DNA from: Desulfobacterales bacterium HSG16
Lineage (GTDB): Bacteria; Desulfobacterota; Desulfobacteria; Desulfobacterales; HSG16
DNA: 36,179 nucleotides
Assembly (NCBI GenBank): GCA_030377965.1
Contig: JAUCGE010000022.1
Coordinates: 1 to 36,179 of the forward strand
Reading direction: 5' to 3'
Both the position numbers and the translations under genes were made by a program. Positions 31,030 through 36,179 of this stretch are shown piece by piece. Under the pieces are notes generated by a model. The model did not search any database. It saw nothing but the letters and a program-made list of their open reading frames with translations, and was not told the DNA's origin. How positions within the stretch are numbered: position 1 is the first letter of the stretch; the number at the start of each line of letters is the position of its first letter.

Positions 31030-31245
31030 TTATTTGTCGGCCTTCAGAAAAAAAAGCCAGACTACATAATATAGAAATGCGCTGCATGAAATGACAGCAA
31101 GAATATTGGCTTTCCAGTTGATGGGTTTTTCGGCTATTCCATGCTCATTGATTGCGCCTACTTTTTTATGACATGAAAAGCACTCTGTGTCTGTGATCAT
31201 AAGCGTGACAGAACAATATGGACATTTTTTTGTTGTGATCGACAT
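31030..31245 (-). CDS. Small zinc-ribbon membrane protein
   Basis: A 71-aa protein with an N-terminal zinc ribbon formed by two CxxC pairs (CPYC and CFSC, 11 residues apart) and one C-terminal hydrophobic helix (about residues 48-67, ILAVISCSAFLYYVVWLFFL). It is probably anchored in the inner membrane with the zinc domain in the cytoplasm. A good Shine-Dalgarno (AGAGGTG) lies a few bases before the ATG. The AMMECR1 gene begins one base after its stop. A long perfect inverted repeat separates it from the upstream ppiD-like gene. The function is unknown. Confidence 0.75.
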   Translation of the reverse strand: MSITTKKCPYCSVTLMITDTECFSCHKKVGAINEHGIAEKPINWKANILAVISCSAFLYYVVWLFFLKADK

Positions 31246-31261
31246 ATATCACCTCTGTTAA

Positions 31262-31309
31262 TTTTTTATCCATCGTCTTATCCCCAGGGAAAAGACGATG
31301 GATAAAAAA
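31262..31309. terminator. Perfect 18-bp inverted repeat between the ppiD-like and zinc-ribbon genes
   Basis: TTTTTTATCCATCGTCTT (31262-31279) is exactly complementary to 31292-31309 around a 12-base loop. The stem core CCATCGTCTT is strong. On both strands the T run is in the 5' arm and the A run in the 3' arm, so no unpaired U tract follows the stem. It may terminate ppiD transcription, protect its 3' end, or control read-through into the zinc-ribbon gene, whose start is 17 bases away. Confidence 0.5.
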
Positions 31310-31326
31310 GTTAAGAAAAAACTTTT

Positions 31327-33219
31327 TTAGTTATCAAGATCAATAAGAATCTGGACATGGCTTTTTTCCCTTGCCTGAGTCAGCCATTTTTCAAATGTAT
31401 TAGCACGCTTCAGTCTGAGCAGTTGTTCCTTTGTGCCTTCCTTCTCTTTGTCAAATTCTTTGGATTCGGGTAATTTCTTTTCATTCAAGCGGATATAAAA
31501 ATATCCCTTTGAACCCTTTGCAGTTTTTTCCGGGACAGGTTTTGCCTTTGACAGAGTAAATGCTGTCTCCGAAAGGCCGCGATCATATCCTATGTCCGGA
31601 ATGGAGCCTGATCTGTCAAAAAATGCAGTGGTTTTAAGTTCCGCATTATATTTTTTTGCTTCCTCTTCGGGCAAAGCGCCTTTTTTTATGGCAGCCATCA
31701 AAGCGTCGGCATCCTGTTTGGCCTTTTCATCTTGTTTTTCCTTGATATAATCGTTTTTCACCTTTTGTTTGACTCCATCAAATTCTGCTGGTTTGCTTTC
31801 AAGAGTATCAATGACTTCGATTATATAATAGGCATCGTTGAGATCTTCAACATTACTGATCTGGTCTTTTGAAAGACCGAATGCTACAGATGAGAATTTT
31901 GAGCTGTTTTTGACATCTTTTATACTGTCTCTGCGGGAAAAGAAATCAGTTGTTTTGATTTCAATTTTTTCCTGGGTCGCTGCTTTTTCAATACTACTCT
32001 GATCAAGAGCTATTGATAAAAAATCATCCGCTTTCTCAGATGCAATGACCTTTGTCTTCTCTTTGGTGAGCTTTTCATTGATGGATGCTTTTGCATCTTC
32101 CAGTGATGTCACTGTTTCTTCATTGATTTTTTCCACTTTGATGATGTGCCACCCAAAGGAAGTCTCAACTGGTTCGCTGACTTCACCCGGTTTCATTGAG
32201 AATGCTTTATCAGCAAAAGGTTTTACCATTGCGTTCCTTTTGAACTCTCCAAGGTCTCCACCTTTTTTTGCACTCGGCCCTTCTGAATGTTTTTTGGCAA
32301 GTTCTGCAAAATCATCTCCCTTGTTAGCCAGTTCCATGATTTCAAGGGCTTTTTTCCGTTTTTCCTCTTTCTCTTCGTCTTTCATGTCTGAACTGGTTTT
32401 AAAAAGTATATGGCGAGCAGAGACCGTTTTTTCTTTTGTAAACTCAGCAAGATGAGTGTCATAATAATCTTTGATCTCATCGTCTTTGATCTCAACATCT
32501 TTCTTATATATATCAGAGTCAAAGCGGACATACTTTGCCTTGACCTCTGGGTCTGTCTTATAGTTTGCACGTTTTGATTCAAACCAGGTTTTAAGCTCAT
32601 CATCTGAAGGGTTTATGTCTTTATAATTTTTAGGTTCTATCATGACATAATCAATTTTTATCTTTGCTTTATTCCAGTTATACCATTGCAGAGCTTCGTC
32701 ATCAGATACCTTGAAGCTGTCTGTAATAAAATTTCTGAGCTTTCTGGTTAAAAGCATCTCTTTCTGGCTCTGTTCAAAAGACTCCGGGGTCATACGATAA
32801 CGTTTAAGAATGTTGATATAGGCTTTTTTATTAAATTTGCCGTTTGTCTTGAACGCGTCAAATTGCAAAATGGACTGCTCCAGTTCCATATCGGAAACTT
32901 TGAAATTGAGTTTTATGGCTTCATGGAGAATGATTTTTTCATCTACAAGGCTGTCCATAGCCTTCTGTTTGAGTTTCAACTGCCGGATCATATCATCATC
33001 AAGACGGTCTTTATAGCTCTGGCGGTAATATTCGACTGTTCGGTTATAAACACTGTTAAACTCTTCCATTGTAACAGGCTCGTCATTGATGACAGCAGCC
33101 TCAATGCCTTCCCGTTTACCGAAGTTGCCTGCTCCCCACAGCACAAAGACGATAATGATTACGACCAACAGAAATTTGATAACCAGACTGCCTGCATGTT
33201 TCCTCATAAATTTGAGCAC
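31327..33219 (-). CDS. PpiD/SurA-like membrane-anchored periplasmic chaperone with parvulin domain
   Basis: A 630-aa protein with a single N-terminal membrane helix (about 12-31, VIKFLLVVIIIVFVLWGAG) and a large periplasmic part. A SurA_N/PpiD_N-type chaperone region (~35-190) contains VINDEPVTMEEFNSVYNR. A parvulin peptidyl-prolyl isomerase domain follows (~267-362, SARHILF ... FGWHIIKVE), then a further domain to the C terminus. Length and layout match PpiD, which helps outer-membrane and secreted proteins fold as they leave the Sec translocon. The start is a GTG at 33219, chosen because GAGGTGA lies about seven bases upstream; the next in-frame ATG (codon 5) has no ribosome site. A good promoter lies at 33313-33341. 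Confidence 0.88.
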   Translation of the reverse strand: MLKFMRKHAGSLVIKFLLVVIIIVFVLWGAGNFGKREGIEAAVINDEPVTMEEFNSVYNRTVEYYRQSYKDRLDDDMIRQLKLKQKAMDSLVDEKIILHEAIKLNFKVSDMELEQSILQFDAFKTNGKFNKKAYINILKRYRMTPESFEQSQKEMLLTRKLRNFITDSFKVSDDEALQWYNWNKAKIKIDYVMIEPKNYKDINPSDDELKTWFESKRANYKTDPEVKAKYVRFDSDIYKKDVEIKDDEIKDYYDTHLAEFTKEKTVSARHILFKTSSDMKDEEKEEKRKKALEIMELANKGDDFAELAKKHSEGPSAKKGGDLGEFKRNAMVKPFADKAFSMKPGEVSEPVETSFGWHIIKVEKINEETVTSLEDAKASINEKLTKEKTKVIASEKADDFLSIALDQSSIEKAATQEKIEIKTTDFFSRRDSIKDVKNSSKFSSVAFGLSKDQISNVEDLNDAYYIIEVIDTLESKPAEFDGVKQKVKNDYIKEKQDEKAKQDADALMAAIKKGALPEEEAKKYNAELKTTAFFDRSGSIPDIGYDRGLSETAFTLSKAKPVPEKTAKGSKGYFYIRLNEKKLPESKEFDKEKEGTKEQLLRLKRANTFEKWLTQAREKSHVQILIDLDN

Positions 33220-33312
33220 GACGATTCACCTCATATCCTTTGGTTTAAATTTTTAAGGTACATATTGAAAACGTATAAGGTTTATATCTCCTTCAAGATA
33301 TATAAATCCACT

Positions 33313-33341
33313 ATATTATTTTTCATTTCATGTTTTGTCAA
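33313..33341 (-). promoter_or_regulatory. Promoter of the ppiD-like gene
   Basis: On the minus strand TTGACA (33341-33336) and TAATAT (33318-33313) are separated by 17 bases, roughly 95 bases before the GTG start at 33219. The -35 is perfect and the -10 matches at four of six positions. Confidence 0.5.
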
Positions 33342-33390
33342 CAATTTATGGCTTTTTGATAAACTAAATAAAATGTTTTAAAAAATAGTG

Positions 33391-33419
33391 TTGACATGCA
33401 TAAATGGTTCTGTTAGATA
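33391..33419 (+). promoter_or_regulatory. Promoter of tRNA-Ala
   Basis: TTGACA (33391-33396) is followed after 17 bases by TAGATA (33414-33419). The expected start falls within about ten bases of the tRNA's first base at 33433, so the precursor would carry a very short 5' leader. The -35 is perfect and the -10 weak. Confidence 0.5.
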
Positions 33420-33432
33420 TTTTCCCGTTTGT

Positions 33433-33508
33433 GGGGCTGTAGCTCAGTTGGGAGAGCGCATGACTGGCAGTCATGAGGTCAGGGGTTCGACCCCCCTCAG
33501 CTCCACCA
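33433..33508 (+). tRNA. tRNA-Ala (anticodon GGC)
   Basis: A complete 76-base cloverleaf with encoded CCA. The acceptor GGGGCTG pairs with CAGCTCC and contains the G3:U70 wobble pair that identifies alanine tRNAs. The D-arm region is TAGCTCAGTTGGGAGAGC. The anticodon stem CATGA/TCATG holds the loop CTGGCAG with anticodon GGC, reading GCC and GCU. The T arm is AGGGGTTCGACCCCCCT. It has its own promoter and a terminator just downstream, so it appears monocistronic. I see no repeat of its 3' end elsewhere in the window that would mark an integration site. Confidence 0.97.
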
Positions 33509-33538
33509 CATATAAAAAATGTAGATTTGATTGAATAT

Positions 33539-33576
33539 AAAAAAGGGTAGTCATTTATTTGACTGACCCTTTTTTT
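33539..33576 (+). terminator. Intrinsic terminator after tRNA-Ala
   Basis: AAAAAAGGGTAGTCA pairs with TGACTGACCCTTTTTTT around a 6-base loop, with one bulged base, and ends in a run of seven T. This is a standard rho-independent terminator located 30 bases after the tRNA. Confidence 0.85.
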
Positions 33577-33687
33577 ATTGGAAAAGATAGCTTGAAATAA
33601 ACATGCCAGAAGTTTATATTGTGATGTTGACAGGCTCGAACAAAAAGTCTGAATGATGACAGTATTATTACATGAGGTTTTACACGT

Positions 33688-34782
33688 ATGATTCAAATTC
33701 TGAAAACCTGGCTTCAGAAATATTTTTCAGATCCCCAGGTTGTAATTCTGGGTTTTTTATTACTATTCGGGTTCCTGCTGATCTGGAAATTCGGTAATAT
33801 GCTGGCACCGGTTTTTGCCAGCATGGTAATTGCTTATCTGCTTGATGGGATGGTGTGCTGGCTTCAGCGATTAAAGATGCCCCGCTTGACATCAGTAGCT
33901 GTTGTATTCGTTTTTTTCATGGCGTGCCTGTTTATAGCATTTATCGGGCTGTTTCCCATGCTGTCCAGTCAGATAGGCCAGTTGCTTTCGGATCTGCCAG
34001 CATGGCTTGCCACTGCACAGGCAGAATCAATGAGATTGCCTGAAAAGTATCCTGAGATTATTTCCGAAGAACAGATAAAATTGTTGACCGGTCAATTAAA
34101 TGCCGAGCTTACAAGGCTTGGGCAGTATCTTCTCGCGTTTTTTCCCGATTTTGTTCGCGGATCGATTTCGATTCTGATTTATTTGATCCTTGTTCCTTTG
34201 ATGGTTTTTTTCTTTTTAAAAGATAAGAGTATGATAATCGAATGGGGCAAGGGATTTCTGCCTGAAGAACGCGGCCTTACCACTGAAGTCTGGAATGAGG
34301 TAAATCAGCAGGTTGCAAATTATGTACGAGGGAAAATGTGGGAAATATGTATCGTATGGTTTTGCAGCTACGTAACCTTTAAGTTTCTGGGCTTGAAATT
34401 CACAATGCTTATTTCAGTTTTCGTGGGGTTGTCTGTTATTGTTCCATATTTAGGCGCTACAATGATGACCATTCCGGTGGTACTCATCGCCTGGTTTCAA
34501 TGGGGGTGGGGACCTGATTTTGCCTATGCCGTCATTGCCTATGCCGTGATCCAGGCTCTGGATGGCAACCTGCTGGTGCCTCTTCTTTTATCTGGTGTCG
34601 TGAATCTTCATCCTATAGCGATTATTGTTGCTGTGCTTTTATTCGGTGGGTTATGGGGAATATGGGGGCTGTTTTTTGCCATACCTCTGGCTACCCTCGT
34701 TCATTCTGTAATAAAAGCATGGTTTAATAAGCGGGCGCATGTACATAGAGAGGATGAAAGTGCAGCAGAGTGCGTTGTGTAA
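33688..34782 (+). CDS. AI-2E/PerM-family membrane transporter
   Basis: A 364-aa integral membrane protein of the AI-2E (UPF0118/PerM) family. Two or three helices near the N terminus (~20-85) are followed by a soluble-looking stretch (~90-150) and then a C-terminal block of four to five helices. Family hallmarks include VPYLGATMMTIPVVLIA, a glutamine-rich loop (YAVIQALDGNLLVP) and a final GLWGIWGLFFAIPLATL. Members have been linked to autoinducer-2 export and to sodium/proton antiport, so the substrate here is open. The length is typical. The ATG at 33688 lacks a strong Shine-Dalgarno, with only GAGG about 13 bases upstream. It stands alone between the tRNA terminator and dapL. Confidence 0.88.
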   Translation: MIQILKTWLQKYFSDPQVVILGFLLLFGFLLIWKFGNMLAPVFASMVIAYLLDGMVCWLQRLKMPRLTSVAVVFVFFMACLFIAFIGLFPMLSSQIGQLLSDLPAWLATAQAESMRLPEKYPEIISEEQIKLLTGQLNAELTRLGQYLLAFFPDFVRGSISILIYLILVPLMVFFFLKDKSMIIEWGKGFLPEERGLTTEVWNEVNQQVANYVRGKMWEICIVWFCSYVTFKFLGLKFTMLISVFVGLSVIVPYLGATMMTIPVVLIAWFQWGWGPDFAYAVIAYAVIQALDGNLLVPLLLSGVVNLHPIAIIVAVLLFGGLWGIWGLFFAIPLATLVHSVIKAWFNKRAHVHREDESAAECVV

Positions 34783-34850
34783 CTATTTCTTTCCGTCTTC
34801 CCTCCCCATTTTATCTGCCTGAAATTCTATGCTTTACATGAATAATATTC

Positions 34851-34880
34851 TTGACATTATCTATATCTAAGAATTATATT
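34851..34880 (+). promoter_or_regulatory. Promoter of dapL
   Basis: TTGACA (34851-34856) and TATATT (34875-34880) are separated by 18 bases, about 95 bases before the dapL start. The 10-base element ATCTAAGAAT occurs in the spacer (34865-34874) and again at 34912-34921 downstream of the expected start site, so these two copies could be a regulator's binding sites. Confidence 0.55.
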
Positions 34881-34974
34881 GGATAAAAAAGGCTGAATTA
34901 AGAATATTCAGATCTAAGAATCTATATGACCTGAAATATTTTTATTCGGGTATAACCATAGAAAGGGCGGATAA

Positions 34975-36179
34975 ATGATCAAGATCAATGAAAATTATCT
35001 GAAACTACAGGCATCTTACCTGTTTGCGGATATTGCAAGACGTGTTGAGGTATTTCAAAAGGAAAATCCAGCCAGGGAAATTATCAAGCTGGGAATAGGT
35101 GATGTAACACGCTCCCTTCCTCCTGCATGTATTGAGGCATTTCATAAAGGCGTGGATGAAATGGCCGATGATAACACTTTCAAAGGATACGGGCCGGAAC
35201 AAGGATATATCTTTTTAAGGGAGAAGATCGCCATACAAGATTTTCAGCAAAGAGGCGCTGATATTTCACCTGATGAAATTTTTATAAGCGATGGCGCAAA
35301 ATGCGATACTGGAAATATTCTGGATATCTTTGCAGATGATATTAAGATCGCCATCCCTGATCCTGTTTACCCGGTATATGTGGATACAAATGTCATGGCT
35401 GGCCGGACAAACGAATACAGAGATGGCAGATATGGGAAGGTTCATTATATGGAAGGCAACCGGGAAAACGGTTTTATCCCCGGCCTGCCGGAAGAACCAG
35501 TGGATCTCATATATATGTGCTATCCTAACAATCCGACCGGAGCTACTATAACAAAGGATGAGCTTACAAAATGGGTCGATTATGCTCGTGAGACAAAGGC
35601 ACTGATTCTTTATGACGCAGCATATGAATCTTTTATCCGTGATGAATCGATTCCCCATTCCATTTTTGAAATCAAGGGCGCTGAAGAAGTTGCCATAGAA
35701 TTCAGAAGTTTTTCAAAAACCGCCGGGTTTACTGGAACAAGATGTGCTTTTACGGTTATTCCCAAAGCTTGCACTGCCTATGACAGCAAAGGGGAAAAAC
35801 ATTCTCTTCATGCTTTATGGAACAGACGGCATACAACCAAATTTAATGGTGTGTCCTACCCGGTTCAACGGGCTGCCGAAGCTGCCTATAGTGAGGAGGG
35901 CAGGGTACAGGTCAAAGAGCTTATCGATTATTACATGAAAAATGCGGCCTTTATTCGTGATGAAGTCAAGAGTCTCGATTTTTTCTGTATCGGAGGTGAG
36001 AATTCACCTTATATATGGGCAGGTGCAGATATCGACTCCTGGGAATTTTTTGACATGCTGCTCAACAAGGCTGGTGTGGTCTGCACTCCTGGAAGCGGGT
36101 TCGGAAAATGTGGTAATGGGTTTATCAGAATAAGTGCGTTTAACACATGGGAGAATGTTCAAAAGGCAATGACCAGGAT
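34975..36179 (+). CDS. dapL: LL-diaminopimelate aminotransferase (3' end beyond the window)
   Basis: 401 codons are present with no stop before the window edge; the family is about 410 aa, so only a few C-terminal residues are missing. DapL is a PLP enzyme that converts tetrahydrodipicolinate directly to LL-diaminopimelate using glutamate, a short cut in lysine and peptidoglycan synthesis. Diagnostic segments are [10 protein letters not shown] near the N terminus, [31 protein letters not shown], the PLP lysine K248 in [12 protein letters not shown], and [16 protein letters not shown] near the end. The ATG at 34975 is preceded by AAAGGGCGG. A promoter with a TTGACA box lies about 95 bases upstream. 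The DapL route is found in certain bacteria, including many Desulfobacterota, as well as in plants and chlamydiae. Confidence 0.95.
   Translation, partial: MIKINENYLKLQASYLFADIARRVEVFQKENPAREIIKLGIGDVTRSLPPACIEAFHKGVDEMADDNTFKGYGPEQGYIFLREKIAIQDFQQRGADISPDEIFISDGAKCDTGNILDIFADDIKIAIPDPVYPVYVDTNVMAGRTNEYRDGRYGKVHYMEGNRENGFIPGLPEEPVDLIYMCYPNNPTGATITKDELTKWVDYARETKALILYDAAYESFIRDESIPHSIFEIKGAEEVAIEFRSFSKTAGFTGTRCAFTVIPKACTAYDSKGEKHSLHALWNRRHTTKFNGVSYPVQRAAEAAYSEEGRVQVKELIDYYMKNAAFIRDEVKSLDFFCIGGENSPYIWAGADIDSWEFFDMLLNKAGVVCTPGSGFGKCGNGFIRISAFNTWENVQKAMTR

Noticed and set aside
32863..33381. 172-codon plus-strand frame opposite ppiD
   Set aside because: It overlaps the ppiD N terminus and promoter on the other strand and shows no domain or ribosome site.
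33433..33508. tRNA-Ala as the integration site of the defence island
   Set aside because: It is about 13 kb from the island, separated by ordinary genes. I found no repeat of its 3' end and no integrase.
35266..35658. 130-codon minus-strand frame in dapL
   Set aside because: Shadow of the dapL coding sequence, whose conserved motifs run through this stretch.

Overview
The window looks like a chromosomal segment of a Desulfobacterota (deltaproteobacterial, Desulfobacteraceae-like) bacterium. This rests on LL-diaminopimelate aminotransferase (DapL), a cysteine synthase/CysRS-like fusion, a small 2[4Fe-4S] ferredoxin, an AMMECR1 protein and the moderate GC content. The lineage is inferred from gene content, not from a marker gene.

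Positions 1-20466 hold a large accessory locus on the + strand that reads as a composite anti-phage/genome-defence island. In order it encodes: an SNF2 helicase (331-3195); a giant 2531-aa protein with two sacsin-type GHKL ATPase domains (3360-10955); a second SNF2 helicase joined to it by an ATGA overlap (10952-13645); a possible 46-aa protein (13736-13876); an AAA+ ATPase/subtilisin pair resembling IetA/IetS (13876-17467); a PglZ-domain protein (17694-19706); and a small winged-helix-like protein (19708-20466). Most junctions overlap or are very short, so the parts appear co-expressed. I recognise no DNA methyltransferase, BrxC, BrxL or dedicated nuclease, so this is not canonical BREX or DISARM.

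The locus has visibly been rearranged. A fragment of the first helicase gene (its first ~63 bases joined, out of frame, to its last ~150) lies at 17481-17695, exactly between the protease gene and pglZ. Conversely, the intact helicase gene at 331 is flanked on its left by a relic of the protease gene's 3' end and on its right by the first 25 bases of pglZ. The helicase therefore used to sit between protease and pglZ. It now sits at the front, with the AT-rich giant-GHKL/helicase-2 module, which has its own candidate promoter, between it and its former neighbours.

From 20542 on the genes look like ordinary chromosome. A minus-strand set encodes an MscS-like membrane protein, a Cache-HAMP-PAS-GGDEF diguanylate cyclase and an Eis-like acetyltransferase. 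A plus-strand set encodes the CysK-CysRS-like fusion, a protein of unknown function and a ferredoxin. A second minus-strand set encodes a PpiD-like chaperone, a zinc-ribbon membrane protein and AMMECR1. These are followed by tRNA-Ala(GGC) with a terminator, an AI-2E-family permease, and dapL running off the right edge. The CysRS half of the fusion has lost both class-I catalytic signatures and one zinc ligand, so it probably no longer charges tRNA in the usual way.
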